Below, one piece after another: positions 37,701-47,695 of a stretch of DNA of 64,000 bases. Location: positions 1 through 64,000 of the forward strand of contig JAIESL010000064.1 of assembly GCA_019746095.1 (NCBI GenBank), read 5' to 3'. A model generated the notes under the pieces. That model was given only the letters and a program-made list of their open reading frames with translations, did no database searches and had not been told where the DNA came from. Position 1 is the stretch's first letter. Each line of letters opens with the position of its first letter. The position numbers and the translations under genes are program-made. This stretch comes from Caulobacteraceae bacterium. Lineage in GTDB: Bacteria > Pseudomonadota > Alphaproteobacteria > Caulobacterales > Caulobacteraceae.

Positions 37701-38252
37701 ATGGCTGTAGGCGCGGCCGACGGGGGCGTCGAAATCGGCCAGGGCCTTCCGGGCCAGCGCCTCGCGCGCGGCATGCGACAGGGCCGCGGCCGCCTCATTC
37801 TCCAGCACGGTGAAACCGGGGGTGACTCCGGCCTCGAGCGGGAAGCGGCGCAGCAGTTTTTCGCAGAAGGCGTGGATGGTCTGGATCTTGAGGCCGCCGG
37901 GGGTGTCGAGCGCCTTGGCGAACAGCCGGCGGGCCCGGGAGAGGGCTTCGGGCCGTGATGTCCCGTGATCGTGACCCCCCAGATCCGCCAGGGATTGCGC
38001 CAGGGCGGCGTCGTCCATGACCGCCCAGTCCCCGAGGCGTTCGAACAGCCGGGCCTGCATCTCGGCGGCGGCGGCCTTGGTGTAGGTCACGCACAGGATC
38101 TCGCCGGGCTGGACCTGTTTGAGCAGCAGGCGGGCCACCCGGTCGACGAGGGTGGAGGTCTTGCCCGAGCCGGCGTTGGCGGTGACGAAGACCGACTGGT
38201 CGGGATCGGCGGCGGCGATCTGGTTCGGGTCGGGCAGGATGCGGGCGGTCAT
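34800..38252 (-). CDS. addA: Double-strand break repair helicase-nuclease subunit AddA
   Basis: This 1,150-aa UvrD-like helicase with a C-terminal RecB-type nuclease is part of the AddAB complex that resects DNA ends for recombination. Walker A is TANAGSGKTSTLVDR (about residues 24-38). The helicase Walker B is HVLVDEAQDTAPQQW (about 390). Motif V/VI segments are VMTVHGAKGLEAPVV and LRLLYVALTRARDR. The nuclease motif RVLVIDYKTNRP lies near residue 1090. Its ATG overlaps the addB stop by 4 bp. Confidence 0.95.
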   Translation of the reverse strand: MTARILPDPNQIAAADPDQSVFVTANAGSGKTSTLVDRVARLLLKQVQPGEILCVTYTKAAAAEMQARLFERLGDWAVMDDAALAQSLADLGGHDHGTSRPEALSRARRLFAKALDTPGGLKIQTIHAFCEKLLRRFPLEAGVTPGFTVLENEAAAALSHAAREALARKALADFDAPVGRAYSHFAVELDWKAFQALLALIETDRVKLTDYTARVIAGTAPGPHTLAGADPDVSVESLEQDFMRWLDRDQWQAMTAAMATGSTNDQKCADRMRAAAWTFSGIAPVFLTEGAARKTMATARAPAAAREWLDAVQLKFLSALDVLRKTKVAADTVHVLTLAEAHARLYDQAKAARGALDFGDLVARTVDLLTVQASAAWVLYKLDGGIEHVLVDEAQDTAPQQWDIIRALTEGFFSGDSGRVPRVLPTTGQLPARTVFAVGDEKQSIYSFQGARPERLRQESQRYDSLVTGSGAVFTAVELATSFRSTPEVLAFVDAVFTPPERTAALVGEQIGAMPPHIAKRSADHGCVDLWPLFEDQKAPEPDVWDPVDREASTSGRKQLAAKLAAWIHRQVQSGVTVHDRQRGELRSCGYGDFLILVRRRDATFEEIIRALKSAGVPVAGADRLKLSSHIVFDDLIALARFALYPEDELSLAGILRSPFCDVDEDSLFDLAGREARRANLWTVLQQRAGERPEWSHARDFLLALIATRDRDPFGFFSGLLNRVDAGGLSGRARILRRLGVEAGEAIDETLNQVLSAEDRSGVDLETCLALLEAADVEVKRELEGARHEVRVMTVHGAKGLEAPVVILPDTTSRAKAQGPSLMPVPLDDGSEAWLMCPGSETEDCPASNKARAARQERTDAESLRLLYVALTRARDRVVIMGRALGKPKIGFEERSWWTVIEESFGRLGDAVRDLDDGVRRFGPDPAVLTSAKAPRTKTVVAPDWMTASPAPDPGLRLAAPSRMDEALRIPAPSPLATTAGPGAPLGRFRRGDLIHRLLERLPDIPLAERPEAAVRMLSRERDLDDQQRAEMIESAFRVLDDARFAPVFGSGSRPEVALTGSVGTIAVSGRMDRLVITPERVLVIDYKTNRPAPARIEEADPAYVRQLAVYAAILARLYPDRPVEGALVWTDGPQLMAVPRAMMQAALEA

Positions 38253-41200
38253 TCTGCGTCTCCGCCGTCCGCGGCATCCTCGCCGCCGACCACATGCCAC
38301 TCCCAGAGCCGGGCGAGGTGGTCGTAGTTGCCGCCGAAGGTTCCCATGAACTGCGGCGCCACCCAGCTCAGATAGGGGGTGCCGGGATCCTCGAAGCGGG
38401 CGATGCGGGTCTTCAGGCCTTCGAGCGCGGCCATCGACAGGGCCAGGGCCTCGGCCCCGGCGGCATGGGTCTTCGCCTCGCCGGCGGTCTTGCGCCCGAC
38501 GACGCGGACATAGGTCAGATCATCGGGCGGGACCGGGCCGGTGTCGGACAGCCCGGCCTCGGCGAGGATGGCGCCGGTCAGGGTCAGCTGGGGCGAGAAA
38601 CCGCCCTTGACCTGTTTGGCCGAGGGCATGCTGCCGGTCTTGAAGTCCAGAATGGCGGCCCCCGTCGCGGAGAGTTCGATCCGGTCGGCCTTGGCGGTGA
38701 GCCTGAAGGGGCCGCGGGGGGTGGGGAGCCGCATTTCGACCTTTTCCTCGACGCGGATCTCGATCCCGCGCGCGCGGCGGTCGGCCTCGAAGGCGGCGAG
38801 CCAGCGGGCGCTGTTGCGGGCCAGGGGCGCCTCGCGGGCCATGGCGGCGTCCTCGAAGCCGTGGCTGGACAGTTCCTCCAGCAGCAGCACCTCGAGCCGG
38901 TCGGCGCTGTCGTCGGGCAGGACCCCGGGCCAGGCCAGGGTCATGCGCTCGATGGCCTTGTGCACGGCATTGCCGCGGGCCAGGGCATCGGCGGCCTCGC
39001 CGGGCCGGTCCAGTTGTCTCAGATTCAGGACATAGCGGGCATAGATGGCATAGGGGTCGCGCACCCAGCGTTCGACGCCGGTGACCGGCAGTTCGAGCGG
39101 CCGGCGCGCGACCGGGGGCTTCGGCCGGGGGCGCGGGGCATAGTCGGGCGTGGCCCGCGCCGGCGCATCGAGCACACGGGCCAGGTCCCGGTGGTGTGAC
39201 GGTTGCTCGAGGGTCACCGGGGTCGCCTCGGCATGGGCCCCGCGGGTCAGCATCTCCAGCCGCCAGAGCCAGCGCGACTTGACCGCCGGCTGGCCGCCCC
39301 GGCGCTCGGAATGGACGAGGACGACCTCTTCGGCACAGGCGGCCTGGACGAAGTCCTGGGCCGTCTGGCCCAGACGGCGCTCGGGCGGCGGCAGGCCGAG
39401 GGTCTGGCGCATGGGACGGGAGAGGAAGGGATCGGTCGGGGCGGCGTTGGGCCAGACGCCCTCCTCCAGCCCGGCGAGGATCATCCGGTCGGCCCGCACC
39501 AGCCGCGCCTCGATGGCCCCGAGGATACGCAGCCGTGGCTGGTTGGCCCCGCCGGTCCGGACGGTCTGTTCGGTCAGGAGTTCGTGGACGAGGGCGGCAA
39601 ACTCGGTCGTCGAAATGGATCCCAGGGCGGCCCCGCCCTCGATCAGGGCCGTCATCAGCCCGGCCGCGGCCTCGCCGTCGGGCCCGGCCCAGGCGTCCTG
39701 CCCGGCCAGGGCCTCGATCAGCCGGGTCAGGTCGCGGGCAGCGGTGTCGAGGGCGGCGTCCGGGGCGAAGGCGGCTCCGGCCGTGGCCGAGAGGGCCTCC
39801 AGCCGGTCGACGAGGGCCCCGGCGGCGGACAGGCGTTCAACCGTGCCCTCGGACGGCAGCTTGCCGTCGTCGCGGGGCTGGCCGGCGCGGGTCAGGATCT
39901 CACGCAGACGCCCCCAGTGGCGCCGGCGCGGGCCGCGCAGGCCGTAGTGTTCCAGGGCCTTGACCGCGACATCGACGGCCGTACCGCCGAGGTCGAGACG
40001 GACGAGGGGATGTTTCAGCAGCCCCAGCAGGACATGCGGATCGAGGGGGTCTGCGACGAAGCGGGCGCAGAGGTCGACCAGCCGGCCGGCGGGCATCCGC
40101 GACAGGGGCTGACCCGAGGACAGGTCGGCGCTGATGCCCCAGCGCTCCAGCCGGGCGGCAACGCGCCGGCCGAGGGCGAGGTCGGGGGTGACCAGGGCGC
40201 AGGTCCGCCCCGGCGTCTCCAGCGTCTCGCGCATCATCAGGGCCAGGGTCGCGGCGGCCTCCTCCTCGGCCCGGACGGTGATCACGGACAGGCCCTGCAG
40301 GCCTTCGGCGATCGGGTCGGCGGACTGGCTGCGGAAGGCCGTCGCGCGAAGATCCCGGATCAGGATCCGCCAGTCGTCGGTGGATTCGGCGGGACGCAGG
40401 GCTTCGTTGAGCAGGCGCTGGCGGGCACGGCCACGCGCCGCCCCGGCCGCCGGCCGCTCGGGGTGGAACCAGGGCCGGACGGTCCCGCGCGGGACCGAAT
40501 GCCGGTCCAGCAGCCGCCAAAGGGCGTTCTGGGGATGCTGTTCGCTGTGGCCCAACTGGTCCCAGACCCGGTCGTCGAGATCGAAATCGAGGCCCGGAAG
40601 GACGACGCAACCGCGCGGGGCTCCGGCCACCGCAGCGAGGACATCGGCGGCGGCCGGGGCCGAACCGGTCGAGCCCGCGGCGATGACCGTCTGGGTCGGG
40701 GGCCGTTCGGTCCAGGCCTCGGCCAGCAGCCGCAGCAGCCGCGCGCGCCGCCAGGCCGGATCGACCAGCCCCATGGCCGCCAGCCGCTTCGGCCAGGCCT
40801 CGACGGCGAGACCGAGAAATCTCGCCGATTCCTGCCAGTGCTCGGCCAGATCACCCTCGACGAGGGTGGCGACCCGACCCAGGTCCTCAACCTCCTCCAG
40901 CTGGCAGGAGTCGAGAAAACCGCCGAGGGCGTCGGCCAGTTCCAGCGCCCGCAGGGGCGGCAGGCCGGGACTGAAGTCCTCGACGATCATCCGCGCCATC
41001 TCGAACCGGCGGGCCAGGGGGGCGATGGCGGGGGGCAGGTCGAGGCCGAGGTCGCCCGGGGCGAAGGGGGGCTCGTCCTCTTCCAGGTCACCGAGCGGGC
41101 GGACCTGGGGCAGGAGGATGGGGCGGCCGCCGGCCTGGCGGGTCAGGGCGGCGGTGAAGGCCCGGGCGGCGCGGCGGTTGGGCAGCAGGATGACGGCGTC

Positions 41201-41335
41201 GGACAGGGTCTCGGGCGGATCGTCGCCCAGCCAGTCCAGCACCCCGGCCGCCAGGTCGTCGAGAAAGGGCCGTTGGGCCTCGATCGCGTACCAGCGCGGG
41301 CCCGGGCCGGAGAAGGGATCGAAGCGGCCGGTCAT
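38249..41335 (-). CDS. addB: Double-strand break repair protein AddB
   Basis: This 1,028-aa partner of AddA has a degenerate helicase body in the N-terminal two thirds and a C-terminal PD-(D/E)XK nuclease (LTAKADRIELSATG then AAILDFKTGSMP, about residues 895-925). The alphaproteobacterial AddB type has no intact Walker A, and none is seen here. Conserved pieces include VILLPNRRAARAF near the N-terminus and LAGLEEGVWP in the middle. It overlaps murU and addA by 4 bp each. Confidence 0.93.
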   Translation of the reverse strand: MTGRFDPFSGPGPRWYAIEAQRPFLDDLAAGVLDWLGDDPPETLSDAVILLPNRRAARAFTAALTRQAGGRPILLPQVRPLGDLEEDEPPFAPGDLGLDLPPAIAPLARRFEMARMIVEDFSPGLPPLRALELADALGGFLDSCQLEEVEDLGRVATLVEGDLAEHWQESARFLGLAVEAWPKRLAAMGLVDPAWRRARLLRLLAEAWTERPPTQTVIAAGSTGSAPAAADVLAAVAGAPRGCVVLPGLDFDLDDRVWDQLGHSEQHPQNALWRLLDRHSVPRGTVRPWFHPERPAAGAARGRARQRLLNEALRPAESTDDWRILIRDLRATAFRSQSADPIAEGLQGLSVITVRAEEEAAATLALMMRETLETPGRTCALVTPDLALGRRVAARLERWGISADLSSGQPLSRMPAGRLVDLCARFVADPLDPHVLLGLLKHPLVRLDLGGTAVDVAVKALEHYGLRGPRRRHWGRLREILTRAGQPRDDGKLPSEGTVERLSAAGALVDRLEALSATAGAAFAPDAALDTAARDLTRLIEALAGQDAWAGPDGEAAAGLMTALIEGGAALGSISTTEFAALVHELLTEQTVRTGGANQPRLRILGAIEARLVRADRMILAGLEEGVWPNAAPTDPFLSRPMRQTLGLPPPERRLGQTAQDFVQAACAEEVVLVHSERRGGQPAVKSRWLWRLEMLTRGAHAEATPVTLEQPSHHRDLARVLDAPARATPDYAPRPRPKPPVARRPLELPVTGVERWVRDPYAIYARYVLNLRQLDRPGEAADALARGNAVHKAIERMTLAWPGVLPDDSADRLEVLLLEELSSHGFEDAAMAREAPLARNSARWLAAFEADRRARGIEIRVEEKVEMRLPTPRGPFRLTAKADRIELSATGAAILDFKTGSMPSAKQVKGGFSPQLTLTGAILAEAGLSDTGPVPPDDLTYVRVVGRKTAGEAKTHAAGAEALALSMAALEGLKTRIARFEDPGTPYLSWVAPQFMGTFGGNYDHLARLWEWHVVGGEDAADGGDAE

Positions 41336-42057
41336 GCTCCGGCCAGTTTCGCCTCGGCCGCATCACGGGCGGCGGGGTCGCCGACATGCATCCAGTCGCC
41401 GTCCAGCACACAGCCGTACAGTCGGCCCGCCGCCGCCGACCGGCGCCAGAAACCGCTCAGGGAGAAGGGGCCTTCGGGGCCGTCGGCGACATAGTCGGGC
41501 CGGCAGATGTGGACGCCCATATAGGCGAAGGGGGCCTCGGCCGCCTCGCCGCGGAAGGTCAGCCGGCCGTCCCCGGCCAGGAAGAAATCACCGCCGCCCT
41601 CGAAGCCGATCGAGCCCTCGCGTCGCGCGAGAAGAAGGACCGCATCCATGATTGACGGATTCCACATCCGCGCGAGTTGATTCAGCGCCGTGTCGCCGGG
41701 CGCGCTGTTGTCGGTCCAGACGCTGTCGATATTGGCGACGAAGACCGGGTCGGTGCCCAGCAGGGGGGCCGCCTTCTTCAGGCCACCGCCCGTTTCCAGC
41801 AGTTCGGCCCGCTCGTCGGAGATGAGGATTTCCGGCCCGCCCGGGCGCGCCGCAAGGTGGGATTCCAGCCGTTCGGCGAACCAGTGGACATTGACGACGG
41901 CGCGTTCGACACCCGACTCGCCCAGACGGCGAAGGACATGGTCGATCAGGGCCTGTCCGCCGACCTCGACCAGGGCCTTGGGCCGGTCGTCGGTGAGGGG
42001 CCGCATCCGTGTGCCGAGGCCGGCGGCGAGGACCATGGCGGTGGTGGGGGCGGTCAT
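41332..42057 (-). CDS. murU: N-acetylmuramate-1-phosphate uridylyltransferase MurU-like
   Basis: This 241-aa nucleotidyltransferase begins MVLAAGLGTRMRPLTDDRPKALVEV (about residues 8-32), the NTP-binding signature of sugar-1-phosphate nucleotidyltransferases. Further motifs are FVANIDSVW and GPFSLSGFWR. MurU makes UDP-MurNAc from MurNAc-1-phosphate in peptidoglycan recycling. The call is strengthened by the upstream AmgK-like kinase gene that overlaps it by 4 bp. I start at ATG 42057; a longer frame runs through amgK sequence. Confidence 0.87.
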   Translation of the reverse strand: MTAPTTAMVLAAGLGTRMRPLTDDRPKALVEVGGQALIDHVLRRLGESGVERAVVNVHWFAERLESHLAARPGGPEILISDERAELLETGGGLKKAAPLLGTDPVFVANIDSVWTDNSAPGDTALNQLARMWNPSIMDAVLLLARREGSIGFEGGGDFFLAGDGRLTFRGEAAEAPFAYMGVHICRPDYVADGPEGPFSLSGFWRRSAAAGRLYGCVLDGDWMHVGDPAARDAAEAKLAGA

Positions 42058-43139
42058 GTCCGGGCCCCCATCGGCACATAGTCGTCGAACCACGCCCCAA
42101 GGCGGGGATCGGCCGCGGCAAGATTGGCGGTCAGATGGTTCCACATCCGGGGCATGAAGGCCGCATAACGGTCCTTGCCGTCGCGGACGATCAGCCGCGC
42201 GAAGATGCCGAGAATCCGCGCCTCATTGAGGGTGGCCAGGGCGGCGTAGTCGCGCATGAAGGCCTCGCGGTCGACGTTCGGCCGGAGCGAAAAATAGTGG
42301 TCGAGCGCCAGGGCCTCCAGCGCGGGCGGGACATCGCGGCGCGCATCCTGCAGCAGGGAGTGGAGGTCCCAGCTCGGGTGGGCACGGACGGCGTCCTGGA
42401 AGTCGATCATCCCGACCCGGGCTGGACCCTCGCGGTCCGGCAGCCAGATCAGGTTCTCGGCATGGAAGTCGCGGTGCGCCATGACGGTGGCCTCGCGCTC
42501 GGCATGCTGGACCAGCCCGGCCCAGGCCTCGTCCCAGCGGGCCCGGGCGGTATCGGAAAACTGCAGATCCGGCCTGAGCCGGGGCAGCCATTCGATGAAC
42601 AGGTCGGCGCCGCCCTTGAGCGCGGTCCCGTCATAGACCTGCAGGGGCCAGTCGCCGGCGGGGCCGCTGAGCACCTCGGGGGCCGGCGCCTCCTGCAACC
42701 GCACCAGGGCCTCGATCGCGGCGAGGTACAGCGGCGTTTCGTCCTGGCCGTCGTCGATCACCCGGGCGAACAGGTCGTCGCCGAAATCCTCGAGCACCGC
42801 GAGCCCGGCAGCGGCGTCCAGCGCCGGAATCATCGGCGCGGACAGGCCGACGTCCCGCATGTGGGACGCGACGGCGGCAAAGGCCTCGATCCGGCCGGCA
42901 GACAGGCGGGCGGTGGCGTTCCAGCCCTCGGCCCGGCGGCGTTCGGGCGACCAGGCCGGATCGGCCGGCGGGCTCTCTGCGGCGGCGACCTGGTCCATCA
43001 GCATGAGCGACCGGCCCGACGGCGTGGTCAGACGCTCATAGCGGCGCGTCGAGGCATCGCCGGCCAGCGGCGTGCGAACGGCGTCGGCAAGGCCGGCCGT
43101 CTTCAGAAAATCCAGGCGTTGGCGTTCGCGGTCAGACAT
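42054..43139 (-). CDS. amgK: Anomeric sugar kinase AmgK-like (aminoglycoside phosphotransferase fold)
   Basis: This 361-aa APH-fold kinase has the catalytic loop VMAHRDFHAENLIWL (about residues 216-230) and the metal-binding VGMIDFQDAVRAHPSWDL (about 240-257). In the AmgK-MurU route it phosphorylates MurNAc at C1 before MurU adds UMP, bypassing de novo UDP-MurNAc synthesis. Its N-terminus (LDFLKTAGLADAVRTPLAGDASTRRYERL) is typical. It overlaps tsaE by 8 bp and murU by 4 bp. Confidence 0.88.
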   Translation of the reverse strand: MSDRERQRLDFLKTAGLADAVRTPLAGDASTRRYERLTTPSGRSLMLMDQVAAAESPPADPAWSPERRRAEGWNATARLSAGRIEAFAAVASHMRDVGLSAPMIPALDAAAGLAVLEDFGDDLFARVIDDGQDETPLYLAAIEALVRLQEAPAPEVLSGPAGDWPLQVYDGTALKGGADLFIEWLPRLRPDLQFSDTARARWDEAWAGLVQHAEREATVMAHRDFHAENLIWLPDREGPARVGMIDFQDAVRAHPSWDLHSLLQDARRDVPPALEALALDHYFSLRPNVDREAFMRDYAALATLNEARILGIFARLIVRDGKDRYAAFMPRMWNHLTANLAAADPRLGAWFDDYVPMGART

Positions 43140-43596
43140 GCAGATCCTTCAGCTTGGCGTCCCACGCCCCTACGCCAGAAACGGTCGCATGCCGACCGTC
43201 GCCGGCTTCCGACAGGGTCACGGTCAGCCGGTCGGGTCCCAGCCAGGCGGCCGGATCGTCGCCCAGCCGCTCGGGCCATTCAATCACGGCGCAGCCCTCA
43301 TCGAGCGCCTCGTCCAGCCCGATCTCCGCCGCCTCTTCCGGACGGGTCAGGCGATAGAGGTCGAAATGGGCCACCGGCGGCGCGCTCCCATAGAACTGCA
43401 CCAGGGTGAAGGTGGGGGAGGGCACATCCTCGTCGGGTCGGGTCAGGGCGCGGATCAGGCCGCGCGCCAGCGTCGACTTTCCCATCCCCAGCGGCCCGTA
43501 AAGCAACACCGCCTCGCCCGGTTCCAGCCGGGGCGCAATGGCGGCCCCCAGACGCGTCGTGGCCCCGGCATCCGGCAGAGTCCACGTCCGGCTCAT
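43132..43596 (-). CDS. tsaE: tRNA threonylcarbamoyladenosine synthesis ATPase TsaE
   Basis: This 154-aa P-loop ATPase has Walker A LLYGPLGMGKSTLARG (about residues 32-47), the family motif SPTFTLVQFY (about 59-68), AHFDLYRL and the Trp-containing VIEWPERLG (about 103-111). It works with TsaB and TsaD in forming t6A on tRNAs that read ANN codons. It sits between an acyltransferase gene (4-bp overlap) and amgK (8-bp overlap). Confidence 0.93.
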   Translation of the reverse strand: MSRTWTLPDAGATTRLGAAIAPRLEPGEAVLLYGPLGMGKSTLARGLIRALTRPDEDVPSPTFTLVQFYGSAPPVAHFDLYRLTRPEEAAEIGLDEALDEGCAVIEWPERLGDDPAAWLGPDRLTVTLSEAGDGRHATVSGVGAWDAKLKDLHV

Positions 43597-44456
43597 GCGA
43601 AATCGGCGTCCGGCTGGTCGGGCAGGACCCGTTCGGTGAAGGTCTTGAGCCCGCCGGTCGCCCGGGCCGCATCGATGTCGAGCCGGGCGGGCGGGATCGG
43701 CTTGCCGACCTTGAGCTGGAAGGTCGCCTTTCGCTTGTTCAGCAGTTCGTGGAAGAGGGTGATGTCGCGCAACTCCTCCGACACCCGGTCGAACAGGTGG
43801 AACAGGGTCGAATCGGGGCCCGCGACATGGATGGGCACGACCGGGGCGTCATATTTGCGGGCCAGGGAGGCGGCTGTCTGGGCCCATTCCGGATCGGTCA
43901 GGGAGCCGTCCTTCGCCACCCGCGACAGCCGGCCGGCCGGGAACAGGACCACGCAGCGTTCGGCCTCGAATGCCTCCTTCGCCGCGAGCAAAGTGGCGCG
44001 GGTCTTTTCGCGATTGCGTTTGGCCACCACCCATTCGACCGGGATGACGGCCTCGCCCAGACGCGGTGAGACCCTGAGGGCATCGGCATTGGCAAAGAAG
44101 ATCGCATCGGCGCGGCGGGCCCGGACGGCGTCGAAGACGGCGATCCCGTCGGCGATTCCGGTGGGGTGATTGGCCACGACGATACAGCGGCCGGTGGCCG
44201 GAATCCGCTCGGGACTCCTCACCTCGACCCGCAGTTCCATCAGCGCGCTCATATAGTCGAGCGCCTCGGCCCCGGACAGCGGCCTGACCGCATCGGCCAT
44301 GTCCACGGCGGCCCGGTAGTTGAGCAATTTGTAGAGCACCGGCCGCAGCACCGGCCAGAACAGCGACCGCTCCAGGCGCGGGGCGCGCTCGGCGATCAGC
44401 ACGTCGACAATGTGCGGTTCCGGGCGGGTCGGAGAGGGCGCGGGGGTCTCGGTCAT
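43593..44456 (-). CDS. PlsC-like glycerolipid acyltransferase
   Basis: This 287-aa membrane-associated acyltransferase has the HX4D motif in VVANHPTGIADG (about residues 82-93). Block II/III-type segments are VVLFPAGRLSRVAKDG (about 157-172) and PVVPIHVAG (about 195-203). Such enzymes acylate lysophospholipids or ornithine lipids; the acceptor is not evident. I use ATG 44456. It is the first gene of the overlapping tsaE-amgK-murU-addB-addA run and is divergent from the S9 peptidase gene. Confidence 0.83.
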   Translation of the reverse strand: MTETPAPSPTRPEPHIVDVLIAERAPRLERSLFWPVLRPVLYKLLNYRAAVDMADAVRPLSGAEALDYMSALMELRVEVRSPERIPATGRCIVVANHPTGIADGIAVFDAVRARRADAIFFANADALRVSPRLGEAVIPVEWVVAKRNREKTRATLLAAKEAFEAERCVVLFPAGRLSRVAKDGSLTDPEWAQTAASLARKYDAPVVPIHVAGPDSTLFHLFDRVSEELRDITLFHELLNKRKATFQLKVGKPIPPARLDIDAARATGGLKTFTERVLPDQPDADFA

Positions 44457-44583
44457 GGATGCCGGTTGTCGCCGCTCCGCACGGTCGCCGCAAGCGGCAA
44501 CCTGCGCCATCGCCTTTGCCCGGCACCACGGCGGTGCTACCCCTTTGCATCGAGATATTCGCCCCCCGTCCGAGGAAGCCCGC

Positions 44584-46698
<2,115 letters not shown>

Positions 46699-46789
46699 AA
46701 GCCGGGGCCCGTCGGGGCCATGGATTGAGCCGAAGACGGATTCCATGCGTATCTTGGGGCCCGTCTCCCCGTTCGACGTCAAGGACCGC

Positions 46790-47650
46790 ATGACCCGAAG
46801 AGGCCTGTTCGCCCCCGCGCTCGGACTGCTGGCTGCGGCCTGTTCGCCCCTGGCCATGCTGAATACCTTCGGCCCGCGCGATGGCGGGGTGCGCCGCGCC
46901 GCGCGTGACCTCGCCTATGGCGACGATCCGCGCCAAAGGTTCGATGTCTTTGTGCCCACGGCGGTGCCGGACCGGCCCTGGCCCCTGCTGGTGCTGTTCT
47001 ACGGCGGCGGCTGGGACAGCGGGGACAAGACCTACTACGCCTGGGCCGCCCAGGCCCTGGCCGCGCGCGGCTTTGTCGTGGCCCTGCCGGACTACCGGCT
47101 GGTGCCCCAGGTGCATTTTCCGGCCTTCATCGAGGATGCCGCCCTGGCCACCGCCAGGGTCGGGGAGATCGCCGGCCGGTATGGGGCCGATCCGGCAAGG
47201 CTGGGGGTGATCGGCCAGTCGGCCGGGGCCCATCTGGCCATGATGATCACCCTCGACCGGCGCTATATGGCCGCGGTCGGGGCGCCCGGCCTGATCCGGG
47301 CGGCGGTCGGCCTGGCGGGGCCCTATGACTTCCTGCCGTTCGATGTCCCGGCCTCGATCAATGCCTTCGGGCGCGTGGGCGATCCGACCCTGACCCAGCC
47401 GGTGACCTTCGCCCGCGCCGATGCCCCGCCCCTGTGGCTGGGTCACGGGACCGAGGACGTCATCGTCCATGCCGAGGACACCACCATCCTGTGCGAGCGG
47501 ATGCGGGCGCTCGGCGGGCGCTGCGAGGAGAAGCTCTATCCCGGCCTCAACCACGCCGACCTGATCTCGACCTTCTCGCCCCTGTTCCGCAAGAAGGCCC
47601 CGGTGCTGGACGACGCCACGGCCTTCCTGCACCGCGAACTGGCCCCGTAA
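46790..47650 (+). CDS. Lipoprotein alpha/beta hydrolase (esterase, BD-FAE type)
   Basis: This 286-aa hydrolase has a lipoprotein-like N-terminus (MTRRGLFAPALGLLAAACSP). The oxyanion region is LLVLFYGGGWDSGDK (about residues 67-81), the nucleophile is in GVIGQSAGAHLAM (about 145-157), the acid in HGTEDVIV and the His in GLNHADLIS. Family members are carboxylesterases, but the substrate is unknown. An ATG 45 bases upstream is possible; the chosen one leaves the lipobox about residue 18 and has AAGGA just upstream. It follows the S9 peptidase gene. Confidence 0.85.
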   Translation: MTRRGLFAPALGLLAAACSPLAMLNTFGPRDGGVRRAARDLAYGDDPRQRFDVFVPTAVPDRPWPLLVLFYGGGWDSGDKTYYAWAAQALAARGFVVALPDYRLVPQVHFPAFIEDAALATARVGEIAGRYGADPARLGVIGQSAGAHLAMMITLDRRYMAAVGAPGLIRAAVGLAGPYDFLPFDVPASINAFGRVGDPTLTQPVTFARADAPPLWLGHGTEDVIVHAEDTTILCERMRALGGRCEEKLYPGLNHADLISTFSPLFRKKAPVLDDATAFLHRELAP

Positions 47651-47695
47651 GCGTCACCGTCTCGCCAAGGCCACGATCCTCCGCTAGAGGAGGCC

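Noticed and set aside
35172-37958. 928-codon open frame on the plus strand
   Set aside because: Antisense to addA, low-complexity Gly/Arg/Gln composition and no family features.
39203-41494. 763-codon open frame on the plus strand
   Set aside because: Antisense to addB with the same GC-driven composition; addB has the nuclease motif and operon overlaps.
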